Source of the DNA: Pyropia yezoensis
Lineage: Eukaryota; Rhodophyta; Bangiophyceae; Bangiales; Bangiaceae
Length of the DNA stretch: 64,000 bases
Assembly (NCBI GenBank): GCA_009829735.1
Contig: CM020618.1
Span: forward strand, 24,475,346-24,539,345
Direction of reading: 5' to 3'
This document shows positions 34,243 to 45,247 of the stretch, piece after piece. Each line of letters starts with the position of its first letter. Position 1 is the stretch's first letter. The notes beneath the pieces were generated by a model. That model ran no database searches, was not told the origin of the DNA, and saw nothing but the letters and a program-made list of their open reading frames with translations. A program made the translations under genes and the position numbers.

Positions 34243-34930
34243 CCGACCTCACAGTCCCCACCGACTGGCCCCCCCCTCACGAAGCGCCACCATCGTCCCC
34301 CCGCCCTCCCCCTGAAACCGTCCCCGCGGCCACCTGCCCCCCTCCCCCCCACTCCCCCAGACACCTGCGCCACCATTGCCCCCCCCGTAAAAACGTAGCC
34401 ACAGTCGCATGTGGCCTGCCCCCACCACACCAAACCGTCCACGCGACTGCCTGCCGCCCACTCCCCCCCCCCCGCTGAACACTCTCGCCGCCACTACCCC
34501 CCCAAAAACACGTCGCCACAGCCGCCTGTGGCCTGCCCGCCGTCGCGGCCGCCTCGGCGGCCGCCGCGGCGGCCGCCGTGACAGCCGTGTAGGCGTTGGT
34601 CGCCGCCGCCGCCGCGTCAGCCGCCGCCGCGGAGGCCGCCGTCGCCATCGCCACCGCCGCGGTCACGACCGACGCCGCGTCGGCCGCTGCGGCATGCTTC
34701 ACAGGCACCACGGTAGGCGGGGTGGCCGCCACCGCGGGCAACGGCACTGGCGGGGCGACGGCCATCACCCCCTCGGCTACCGCGCCCGCGGTCGCAACCG
34801 ACTCCTCCTGTACCGTCGCCGTCGCAATCGCCGCCGCCGTCTTCTCCCTCCCTTGCACCGCAAACTCGTCGTCGTCGCCGCCGCCGCCCTCGTCGCCATC
34901 GCTGTCCTTGCCGCCGTGACCGTCGCCGCC

Positions 34931-34961
<31 letters not shown>

Positions 34962-35007
34962 CCGCTGCCGCCGCTGCCGCCGCCGCTACCGTTGCCGTTG
35001 CTGTCGC

Positions 35008-35039
<32 letters not shown>

Positions 35040-35110
35040 CTGTCGTCGTCCTCGTCGCTGTCGTCGCTGTCGTCGCCGTCGTCTCCGTCGTCGACGTCCC
35101 CACCGTCGTC
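34243..35110. repeat. ~117-bp tandem repeat followed by a GCC/GTC trinucleotide-rich block
   Basis: GTAGCCACAG..GTGGCCTGCC at 34395 and GTCGCCACAG..GTGGCCTGCC at 34512 mark units of 117 bp, with a weaker unit upstream. From about 34555 to 35110 the sequence is almost entirely interspersed GCC, GTC and GCT triplets. These give Asp/Gly/Ala-rich frames on the minus strand and Val-rich frames on the plus strand; I treat these as compositional. Confidence 0.6.
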
Positions 35111-35281
35111 GACGCCGACCACGGCACCAGCCCCACCCCCCGTGTCGCGGCCCCCCCACCGAGCGTGCCCCCCTCCGGCTGTCCCGCTTGATGAGCACGC
35201 TTGCTGCGGTTTCCCGGATGGGATCCACCGCGCCCCTTGTTGGGCCCATTACACCGGGTCATACCGTGAAGGCACCTGATT

Positions 35282-35510
35282 GGCGCAGGCCCGTGGCCCG
35301 AAGGTTCTCGGAGGCTTGAGAAAAGTATGCTCGATGTATCTTTTTAGTGCAACGTACCATATGACCTCCAGCGGGCAACGATACGTGTTTCGGGCGACGC
35401 CTCTTTCAAGAGAAAGGGGCGACAAAAGCCCACCTCCGGCATGCACTACCTTTTCCCAAGAAGGCAGGAAGGTAGAGAGCCGATTGTTGTTATGTATTGT
35501 TTTTCCCATC
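35282..35510 (-). other. ITS2 remnant
   Basis: Sequence directly 3' of the 5.8S gene on the minus strand, with C/G-poor and hairpin-like segments. No start of 28S rRNA (such as a CCGCTGAA..TTAAGCATAT block) is found downstream before the triplet-repeat block, so the unit is cut off. Confidence 0.55.
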
Positions 35511-35667
35511 GACACTCAAACAGGCATGCCCACCTCCTCATGGAGATGAGCGCAACTTGCGTTCAACGACTTAATGATTCACGAAGTCCTGCAATTCACA
35601 TTAGTTATCGCAGTTGGCTGCGTTCTTCATCGTTGCGAGAACCAAGATATCCACCGCTAAGAGTTGT
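35511..35667 (-). rRNA. 5.8S ribosomal RNA
   Basis: On the minus strand the 157-nt segment starts ACAACTCTTAGCGGTGGAT and contains CGATGAAGAACGCAGC, TGTGAATTGCAG, TTGAACGCAAGTTGCGC and the terminal GCATGCCTGTTTGAGTGTC, all hallmarks of eukaryotic 5.8S rRNA. The length is normal (about 157-160 nt). It is embedded in AT-richer sequence. Neither 18S upstream nor 28S downstream is present, so it is an orphan fragment of an rDNA unit. Whether it is transcribed is unknown. Confidence 0.93.
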
Positions 35668-35974
35668 ATATTTGTTATTATATGGAGACAGTCTTCCCAC
35701 AAGCTCCTCACAAGAGAAACTGTGGCAAGCGGTTAAGAAAAAAAGGGGCCAATTATGATGTAAATATATATGGGGCTCCGTTGGCGGCATCCTCCCTGGA
35801 AGGCAAAAAAAACTGCCAAGCACAGAAGCGCCGCTCCGTTCGACCGACCACAAGTAGAATGAGAGTTCTATAGTAAGCCGCCACATGTGTTGACTTGGTG
35901 AAGGGCGACCGAGGCGGCGACGAGCATGATGGCCAACTCAAAAAGTGAGTCTGTGAAAAGGAAAGTAAGAGGCT
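35668..35974 (-). other. ITS1 remnant
   Basis: The ~305 bp upstream of the 5.8S on the minus strand are inferred to be ITS1 by position. The expected 18S 3' end (GGAAGGATCATT type) is not found. The similarity ends, or the unit is truncated, at a 26-bp motif (35975-36000) that also occurs at 20824-20849. Confidence 0.5.
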
Positions 35975-38900
35975 AGGGTGTTTTCGCGAACGCGCTTTCA
36001 GTATACACTAGATTAATTCACCGATTTATCTATTGATTAATTCATCGGCCCTTTGTGCCTCATGAATTAATTAAATCAGATGCAAAGTGTAGCACTTACA
36101 CGTGGTCCCACCAGGACTGATTGGAAGCGCTACTCGCGTGATGTACGCGCTGCGCAAGTTCCTCGGCGCATGTGACCTTCCGGGTGCGGTAGTGCACTTG
36201 ACCTCGGCGGCGCCGTGTGGGCGGCTACGAGGAGCTAAGCGGCAGCTGGCGGGAGCGATACCAGCCCTGCGAGGGGCAACAGCCGGAAGAGGAGGGAGCG
36301 CAAGCGCAGGATTGGCAGCCAGGCCACCGGCAGCAGCAGGTTCCAGTGCATCACCCGTTGTTCCAACATCGACATTGGTGAAGGTGCCAGCTGGGTTTCC
36401 GGCACGACGTAAAGGGGGTGATTCCGCCTCATTACCCACAGCACCACACGCAGTGGGGCGCTCAAATGAGTTTGAGGCGAGCAGGATGAACAATAGTGGT
36501 GGGAAGGGGTCCTTGGCAAGATGGGGGGGGGGTGGTGGCGGGGGGAGGGAGGTGGGGGGGTGGTGGCGGGGGGAGGGAGGTAGGGGGGTGGTGGCGGGGG
36601 GAGGGAGGTGGGGGGGTGGTGGCGGAGGGAGGGAGGGGGGGCGACGCGCGCATCGCTCGCGGTGCCGTGCGTGAGGGCGGGAAGCTGCTCGGTTGTCCCC
36701 AGTATTTATGTGGAGAACGTCGCCATCGTGCGCGGTCAGCGCCGAGGAACCAAACATTGATTGGTCCATCTGGTAAAAAAAAGCAGAAATGTATTTAAAT
36801 GATAAAATCAAGAATGAGTTAGACTAATCTATCAATTAATTAAAGGCCGAACAAAAAATGTCTCATTTTTCCATCTATGGTTGGAACGTACGCGATTTTT
36901 TTTTACAGAAACTGCAGTGAGAGACAGCCAAGACGAGGAGGTGGAGAACAAAGAGCATGAGCAGAAAGAGCTCGTCGAGCTGCATCGACTGTTATGAGAA
37001 AATAAGAAACTTGGTCGTGCAGAAAAGTGAGTATTGTAGTAAACTGCCACAGATCCCCAATCTTCCTGTCCATTTTGGCATGTCAGGCTCCCCTTTGCCA
37101 GATCGGCCCCACATCTATACCATGGATGGAAAAAAAAAAGATTTTTCTTCCCAGATAGATTACTATGTATTAATCAATTAATATCGATATTTAATTTGAC
37201 TGTTGTCTTTTGCTGGATTTGGCCTGACCTCCCTGCCGGGACGACGTCGAGCGCGCCCCTCACTCTTCACCCATCCACTGCGCTCTACACCTGCTCTCTC
37301 CTCGCCCTCTCGTTGCTGACCTTCTTGCCGCCTAGGATGGTGCTGAAAAAACTCAATGCATCGATTCTATTCGTGCCAACCATGATCTACAGCGCTGCCA
37401 GCCTTCATACTTTACCCCTGCTTGTCAGACGCAAGTGCGCTAGTTGGGTGTGATCTTCCACGAGGTCCAAGGCCTGGCTGTCGGTGGGGGTCGCCGCGGA
37501 CTACCGCCGGCGCTGCCCCCCCCCTCTCCCATCCTTTCGAGTCCCTGTACGCCTCTGGCTGCCCCAGGGGCTACCCGTCAAGTTCAGTGCCCCACGGCCG
37601 ACGGGGCGGTTCCCCCCGCCGGCGCAGCCCCCCCCAGCACCACCATGCTACAGCCTTCCATCGGTCCGAGGCGAGCACGGCAGCCGTGTGCCACCATCAT
37701 CCACTTGCTATATCTTTCAGGCAGGGTGGGACAGCCCCGCGAACGGTGTTTCCCACCAGCCCTGGGCGAGTGCTCGTCAGGTCTTGTACCTGTGTTTCCC
37801 ATTTCATTTTCTGGTTTTAATTTGTTTGTCAATCAAATTGTCATTGCGCATGCAGAGTGTAGCCGAATAGGCCTGTAGCAGAGTGGGAGAATCTTTCGGT
37901 TCTCGACTGTCTTGAAGCGGGTTTCCGGTGCCCCAAGTTCAGGAGCGGGCTTCCGCTTCCCCGAGTCTAGCAGCGGGTTTCCGCTGCCCCGAGTCCAGCA
38001 GCGGGTGCCCGCTGCCCCGAGTTCAACACCCGGTTACGAGTGTATAACCTGGCCAGGAACAGTCCAGGGAACCCTGGACTTTGAAGGTCTATGACCGCAT
38101 CCCGGATTACGGGTTGGCCCGGAGGTTAGACCCTTCTGCGCCGCAGAAGCTCTCCTCGGGGAGGGACTGATCACCCCTCCTTTTGACTGATATGCGCATC
38201 ACATGCTTTTTGTTCTGGCACGGATCCGTTGCGACGAAGCATGCAGTTGAGCAGTTGGTCGGCAGGCAGAGGGAGGAAACAAGGTCACGTGCAGAACAGC
38301 GAAGCATCGATGGTCGACAACACCTATTGATGCCCAGCCCTGTAGCAGGGCGCATGGGGCGTGCTCATGGCATGCCTATTGCATCTGCTACGCCAGCATC
38401 TTGTATCCGCTCAGCATTCATGAGCATCACCGTTGTGTCTCCAAAAAGAACCGACCGCCTATCGCACGAAGGCTGGCGGATATAAATACTCAACTGAGCC
38501 ACAGACAACGACGATTGCCGCGACGCAAGCGATCGTCTCCAAAGGTACAACTTTCGCAGGGAGGAAAGATGGACGATGGCTGGTAAATGCTGCCATTGGC
38601 AGGAGGCGCGGCAGGAAGGGCGGTAGCAGATGCAGCGTGCTAGCCCGGGGGGGGGCGGTAGTTTTGTGCAGTCGCCCCCCCCGGACGCCGCCCGCTTTCG
38701 CTGTCGCTCCGACATCTGCACGCCCGCCCGGGTGTCCTTCCCTAGAGTCTCTGACAAACAGTTCGTCTGCGCCGCAGACGTTGTTCTGCATCCTGCGACC
38801 GCTGGGCTGATGTGTGCCCTCCAAACGCTACACACTCATCCTGATCGTCGTGGGTTTCTTGAAACACACAAACGAGCACTCACGCGACTCAAGGGCAAGA

Positions 38901-41157
38901 GTAAAACGTAAGGTTCAAGGGCTCTACATTGAAAGGATAGCCCATACGCCGCAATCGAGGCGTACATGTTAAACACACAGGAAACGCTCATATATCACAC
39001 GCAATGCTCCCCGCCACTTCCTCAGTAGCGGCGGCGGGTCGGACTCAGGCTACCGGCAGGCGTGCGCATGGGGGACGCGGGGGCGAAATACTTCGGCGCA
39101 CAGCAGGCGGAACGGCGCAAAGGACCGGCGGCATCCGAGAAGGCAGTTTCACAGACGCCACCTCCGGAACGCCGTCACCATACACCCACTCCCGCCCTAT
39201 TCACGCGCGCCTCACACTGACGCCTTTACGACAGCACCGGCCATGGCCCACGCACCCCCCCCACGGTGAAAGTTGAAAACCAGGAGCCACCCTTCTTCGC
39301 GGTGCCATCACTGGTGCCCTCCTATCCCGCTTGACCCCGGCGGCGCCTGCCGCTCGCCCACTGTCCACCCATCAGCTCGCGCGGCCAGCATGCTCGCGCT
39401 GTTGCTAGCACCAGCGCCGCCAACCTGCCAATTGAGCTGACTGAGTTGTATTTCTTTCACACCGAGACCGCGGTCACGTGGTACAGCCGTACAATGTACA
39501 GTAAGATACACACCCAATCTGGGAAGCGTCGTGGATCTCAATCTCGTTCGCTGGTGGTGTGCACGGTCGGTGCCTCCATTGCCGTTTTTGGTGACGCCGT
39601 GTAAAAATCTGGGAGCCTGGCGGGAAGCGCGGAGGGGCCCCGCTCCTGCCTGGCCATGAATGATTTTTTTCTGTGCTTGGGTGGCACCGCGCGCGCGATC
39701 TCTTTTGTGTCTGCCCCCCGGCGTCCAGTCTCACCCTCCCCCGCCCCGCCGCTTTGCCCGCCATCCCCTACACAGCGCTAGTGGGGTGAACGGGTTTTTG
39801 AGACGGCGAGGGGCAGCCACCGTTGGGGGGGAAGCGTGGGTGCGCGCGCGCGCCTCGTCGGCCACGTGGACGGCCCAATTTGCAAGCTCCCCTTCGTTTG
39901 ACGACGGCGCCCAACGGCAGAACCTCGTACACGGGTCCCCTGTTTACAGTTTCTCGCTCCTCCGCGAGCTGCCGCAGAGGGGCCCACTGTACTGCACTGG
40001 GGCGGCGCCACGACGCGCCCCGCCCCCTTGCTGCCTCCGTCAACCAAACCCGCCACGGTGGCCAGCGGCAGCTGCAGTTTTGTTAGATACCGCCTCACTT
40101 CCTTTCGCAGGGAGGGGGGGGGGGCAAAGAAAAAAGAGGCGTCAGCCGCCGCCCAGGGCACTCTGCACCGCACGGCCAGCTGGATCGCGCGTCCGCGCTG
40201 CTGGGCGCCGACCCCTGTCCAGCAGGGCCGCAATCTGGTTCCCCCTGCCGTCTCCCGCGACACCGGCGCCAAGCCCGCCAACAGCGGCGTCGATACCGAC
40301 GGCGCCTCGTCGCCGCGAGCCGGGCGCCTTGCAGGGAGATTGGGGTTTCCCGCTTCCCTCCCGTTCCAACGCCCCGCACGCTTGGCGAGCCACGGTTGGA
40401 AGGGGACGACGCCCGACGCCCCCACAGCCGCACAGCACCCCGTTCAGAGCGTCCCCCCCCCCGCCCCCCCCCACCCGCCGCGCGCCCTCCCTCTCTCTTT
40501 CCACGTGTCTTCCCGCCACACGCAGCGGGTGTCCAGCTCCCACCGCTCAGATCTTGTGTCTCTTCCCGTGTCGTGCCCGCGACGCTTGGGCTCCCGCCGT
40601 TCCCGGCTGGCACGCGCGCGTGGGGGGGGGGTGGGGGCGGGGGGGGAGAAGGGCGGGTGACCCGCCTTTTTCCCCACACCCCGCCCCTCGGGCTGGTGTG
40701 GCTGCCCCCCCCCGTCACGAGGCTGGAGGACGGGGGGTTGAGGGGCGGGACCTGGGGGGCGCGGGGGGATGCCACCCCCGCCCCCGCCTCGGCCCGCCTC
40801 GACCCGCCTGGGCGGAACGTGCGCGAACGGTCCCGGCTGTTTGCAATGCGACTGTGCGGCCGCGCCGTCGCCCGCGAAGGGGCGCGCCGTCCGTGGTGGC
40901 CGTCGGCGGGAGGGAGCATACAAGAGGGCATGGGGTGGGCGCCGACACGCTGTCATCGCCGGCACCCTCACCGCCGCTGCATCGTCCTTCGCTGCGCGGC
41001 CAAGAAGGCCCTCCCCTCGCCCTCCCACACCCCCTCCACCCCCTCCGCACCTGCTAGGTCCCCGTGCACCCGCCCGCTCCTCCCTGCCCGCCGTTGAGGG
41101 AGCGTCTCCCGCGTGTGGCGCGGCGCGGCGCCTAGTGCGCTGGCAGTTGCCACCACC
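35975..41157. other. Gene-poor region: AT-rich island, minisatellites, upstream region of the pyrophosphatase gene
   Basis: AT-rich patches with TTAATTAA-like words lie at 36003-36080, 36780-36850 and 37130-37200. A ~28-bp G-rich minisatellite (GGTGGTGGCGGGGGGAGGGAGG) occupies about 36527-36632. A ~28-bp minisatellite (AGCGGGTTTCCGCTGCCCCGAGT type, about five copies) occupies about 37912-38036. From 39000 to 41157 the sequence turns GC-rich; its long plus- and minus-strand frames overlap and lack motifs. The last ~100 bp before 41158 are the likely 5' leader of the pyrophosphatase gene. Confidence 0.5.
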
Positions 41158-44100
41158 ATGGCGACCGCCAAGCAGTACGAGGGCTACGAGATGCGCACCG
41201 TCGGGGACCTGCCGCCGACGCCCGGCGTGGAAGACCCGGAGATTGAGGTGGGCGGAGATGTGGGGCGCGATGGCCTGGCGTCTGGGGAAAGCGACGTGAA
41301 CCCCGCGATGGTCAAGGACAAGCCCAAGACGTCCATCCCCCTGCTGGGCGCCATGACCTTGTTTGGCGCCACGTTTGTGGCGCTGGCTGTGCTGCTCGGC
41401 CTCATTATCAGTTGCCGTATCGGTGATCTGTGTAACGTCGAGGACATAGGCGGTGACCGCTACACCTTCCGCACCGTCCCGTCGCTGGTGCCATTCCAGT
41501 ATGTGTGGGGCTCGCTGACGGCAGGCATACTGGGCATGGCAGTTCTCTCCTACTACGCCTTTTCGGTGCTGCGCCAGGACGTTGGCACTGACCGCATGGT
41601 AGAGATTGCCACGTACATTCGCGAGGGCTCTGTGGCCTTCCTCTTTACCGAGTACCTGTACCTGTCGGTGCTGGTCGTTGCGCTCTTCATCCTCATTGGG
41701 TTGGCTCTCAACTGGCATGCCGCGGGCTGTTACGCCATTGGTGCTGTACTGTCGGCGGCCACCGGCTACCTGGGCATGAGCATCGCCACCCGTGGCAACG
41801 TGCGGACGGCGGCGGCGGCACAAAGAGGCCTCTCTGAGGGCCTCAACGTCGCTTTCCGTGCAGGTGCCGTCATGGGCCTCTCGGTCGTGGCGATTGGCCT
41901 ATCGGGCCTTTCCTTTGTATTCCTTCTCTTCCGCGACGTGCGCGCGCTGGCGGGCTTTTCGGCTGGCGCGTCGACAATTGCGCTGTTTGCGCGCGTCGGT
42001 GGGGGCATCTACACCAAGGCGGCGGACGTTGGCGCCGACCTGGTCGGCAAGGTCGAGGCCAACATCCCCGAGGACGACCCGCGCAACCCGGCGACGATCG
42101 CGGACAATGTGGGCGACAATGTTGGCGACGTGGCGGGCATGGGCGCCGACCTGTTCGAGTCATACGTCGGCTCCCTGGTGGCAACCGCCATCCTTGGCGC
42201 GTCGCTCCCCTTTTTCCTCAACTCCCCGCGGGCGATGTGCGTGTACAACCACCTGGCTCTGGACAACCAGTGCGTATACCGAGATGGCTTTGGCAACAAG
42301 CAGTCGCTGGCCATTGCACTTTGTACCCAGGGGGGGACGCTTGCCAGCGCCTACCCGTCTCTGAGCGTGTGGCAGAGCAACTCAATGTTCGTGGCGCTGC
42401 CGTTCATGCTGGCAGCCGCTGGCGTGATTGTGGGCATCCTGGGCACCCTGTACGTCTGGGTGTCGCCCAAGCTTGCAACCGAGACGGACAAGGGCAAGAT
42501 TATGGAGTCTCTCCTGACGTCGCTGCGCATCAACATCTATGCGTCATCGTTGCTCATCATCGGGTTGGCCGCTGCGCTCTGCTGGTGCCTCTTCGGCGGA
42601 CCCTCAGACTTCACCGAGGCCCGCGGCTTTGGCGAGGCAAACCTCCCCCGCTATACGCGGGTGCCGGGCGCATCGTGCCCTCCGATCAACACACCTATTG
42701 CGACAAACGAATTCTTGCAGCTGGTTAATGACCACTACAAGCCGTTTGACTCGCTCTTCTTCCAGTTCCCGGGCGCGAACGAGGTGCCATGGCGGCTATT
42801 CCTTTGCATTATACTCGGGCTGGTCTTGGGCATCCTCATTGGCGCCCTCACGGAGTACTTCACGGCTGGGTCGTACGGCCCGACCATTGGTATCGCGGGC
42901 GCGGGCGAGTACGGTGCGGGCGCGGTGGTCATCCAGGGACTGGGCGTTGGCATGCTGTCGGTCGTCATCCCGCTTATGCTGGTGGGCGCCGTCATCCTCG
43001 GCACGTATGAGCTGTTCGGCACCTACGGCATTGCACTGTCTGCCGTCGGCATGCTTTCGACGCTCGGAGTCACGATGGCCACGGACGCCTACGGCCCCGT
43101 GGCCGATAACGCAGGTGGCATTGCCGAGATGGCCGAAATGCCCGCCGCTGTGCGGGACAACACAGACGCACTGGACGCCTTGGGCAACACGACGGCTGCG
43201 ACAGGCAAGGGTTTCTCCAACGGCTCGGCCGTTCTCACGGCCTATGCGCTGCTGACGGCGCTGGTGCAAGATTCGGGTCTGGCACCCGACGCTCTGAGCC
43301 TCATTGAGGGCACTGCCCATGTGACCGACGCCGATGTGGTGTCCCTCGTAGACATTTACGTGGTCGTGTCAGTCTTCATCGGCATCATGCTTCCGTACTT
43401 CTTTGGTGCCCTGACGATGTTGGCGGTGAGCCGCGCCGCGCAGGCCATGATTGTCGAGGTTCGGCGCCAGTTCCGCGACATCCCGGGCCTCCGGGAGGGC
43501 GCCCCGGGCGTCCGTCCCGAGCACGTCCGGTGCGTCAACATTTCGACGCGGTCGGCCATCATTGAGATGGTCATCCCCGGCGCACTGGCCATCCTCACGC
43601 CCCTCATTGTCGGTTTTGGCTTTGGCCAGCGTGCGCTTATTGGGCTTCTGCTTGCGGCCATTGGCAGTGGCTACATGCTGGGCATCATGATGTCCAACGC
43701 CGGTGGCGCCTGGGACAACGCGAAGAAGCTGACTGAGTCGGGCTTCTTTGGGAAGAACCACTCTAAGGGCTCTGAGTGGCACAAGGCTACGGTCGCAGGT
43801 GACACTGTTGGCGATCCTTTCAAGGACACGAGCGGCCCCTCGATGAATATCCGTACGTTGTCTCCCGCTGTTCTTGGGGTGAGCATCCGCAATGCTGTCG
43901 CTGGGGTGAGCATGTGCAGTCGAGTGCCCATATTGCATGCACTGCTGATGTTCGGAGCGTGTTCTAACCACATGCCAGCGCCCCTTCCTCCCCGTCATGC
44001 TTGCCACTTGGTACTGTTCTGCCTGTTCTGGTTTGATTTCTGCTCGCGCACTCTTGCCTGCCAACCACCGCAGTTATCAAGATCATGGTCTCCCTGTCGC

Positions 44101-44603
44101 TCGTGTCGGTATCGCTCATGGAGCCTGGCCGTGACCCACGTGGCTGGATTGGGGGCATCCTCTTGGTGGCCACCCTCGCCTTCATTGTCATGTTTGGGGG
44201 GTGGAACTTGTGGCACTCGAACCGAGTGGCCAAGCTCGCCCGCAGCGAGTTTGACAACGGCAGCAGCGACGACAGCAGCAGCAGCGACGAGGATGGCGCC
44301 CACGACGAGACGCGGCCGCTGGCGAAGTCGGCCCTCCGCAACCCGCCCGACGGTGGAGAGCCTGTCATGGTGGCGCCGCTGGTCAGCGCGCGGGCGCTGG
44401 GTCAGCGGGGTCAGACGTCGCCTTTTTTTGAGCACGGCCCCCGGCTGGCAGACAGCCCGGCGCCGGGCTCGGCGGTGGACGTGGCGGTGGGCGCGGCGGG
44501 CGGGCCTGCCGCCCTGGACGCGGTCAACAACCCGATGCAACTGCCAAGCTTGGATTCGGACTCTGCCAAGCTCGAGGCTCTTCGAACAGCGCCGACCGAG
44601 TGA
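41158..44603 (+). CDS. K+-dependent membrane-bound proton-pumping pyrophosphatase, two exons (41158-43852, 44074-44603)
   Basis: The protein couples PPi hydrolysis to ion pumping across vacuolar or Golgi-type membranes. The start ATG at 41158 has a strong context (CACCACCATGG). Hallmarks include GGGIYTKAADVGADLVGKVE (281-300), NIPEDDPRNPATIADNVGDN (302-321), VGDVAGMGADLFESY, a second acidic cluster (TDAYGPVADNAGGIAEMAEM) and NAGGAWDNAKK. GNTTAATGKG has Ala680 and Gly683 where K+-independent enzymes have Lys and Thr, indicating K+ dependence. After ..DTSGPSMNI a 221-bp intron (GTACGT...CAG) interrupts. Splicing restores SMNILIKIMVSLSLVSVSL, the conserved C-terminal helix; unspliced, the frame diverges into non-conserved sequence. 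The predicted 1074 residues exceed the usual ~770 because of an N-terminal extension, lumenal loops and a ~120-residue acidic Ser/Asp-rich tail. About 15 membrane helices are expected. Confidence 0.95.
43853..44073 (+). other. Spliceosomal intron in the pyrophosphatase gene
   Basis: The intron runs from GTACGT to CCACCGCAG. It splits a Leu codon (C|TT), and removing it joins two halves of a conserved motif, which is strong evidence that it is real. Confidence 0.9.
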
Positions 44604-44884
44604 TCGACGGCAGCTCTTCGCAGGTGCCTGCACATGCCCACAATGCCGGTATTCCCTCTCCCTCGGTCCTGATGGTGCGCCCTTCGTCTTGGTTTTTGTG
44701 CTCCGTTGTGCTTTCCCCGATTGCTCGCCACTTCTCCGCTAGCGCGCGGTGACACCGGCTTCTTTTCGTTGGGTGCTTGCCGCACCCGAGTTCCGGTACC
44801 ATGCACCATCTCTCACCCGTCTTGTCTGATGGTGTTCGGCGGCGCGCGTGCGTCCCCGTCTTGCCAATGGCTCTGTCATGCCAC

Positions 44885-44890
44885 AATAAA
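44885..44890 (+). terminator. Possible polyadenylation signal of the pyrophosphatase gene
   Basis: A canonical AATAAA lies 282 bp after the stop codon in otherwise GC-rich sequence. The stretch 44604-45247 holds no gene that I can see. Confidence 0.45.
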
Positions 44891-45247
44891 CCCGCACAGC
44901 CGTTTGCATGGACACATCTGTTAGTCCTCAATGGGCGTCGGCGAACCCAGACACCTGTGCCCCGCTGCCGCGTCCGGTGGTCTGGTGCCCCTGCGGGGAG
45001 AGCGGGCCGCGGCAGTCCCATAACACGAAGGGGTTCCCAAATGAGCTCCCCCGCAGCGCGTCGGTGCGGACAGTGAGGGTGAGGAGGGTGCAGTGCGCAC
45101 CCGTGCAGTCCCCACTGAGCAGCAGAAGAAAACGCGGAGAGTGACCCATTGCTCGTTTGGTAGCACAGGGCGTATTTCATCGACACAAATGGGCATCATA
45201 CGCGCAACGCCTTTGCCGCATCCCCTCCCTCCGCACCCCCGTCCCCC

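Noticed and set aside
37912..38036. Repeat array as a possible protein-coding repeat
   Set aside because: No long open frame keeps phase through the ~28-bp units; treated as a minisatellite.
39660..41057. 465-codon plus-strand frame upstream of the pyrophosphatase
   Set aside because: Pro/Arg-rich low-complexity peptide with overlapping open frames on both strands and no domain.
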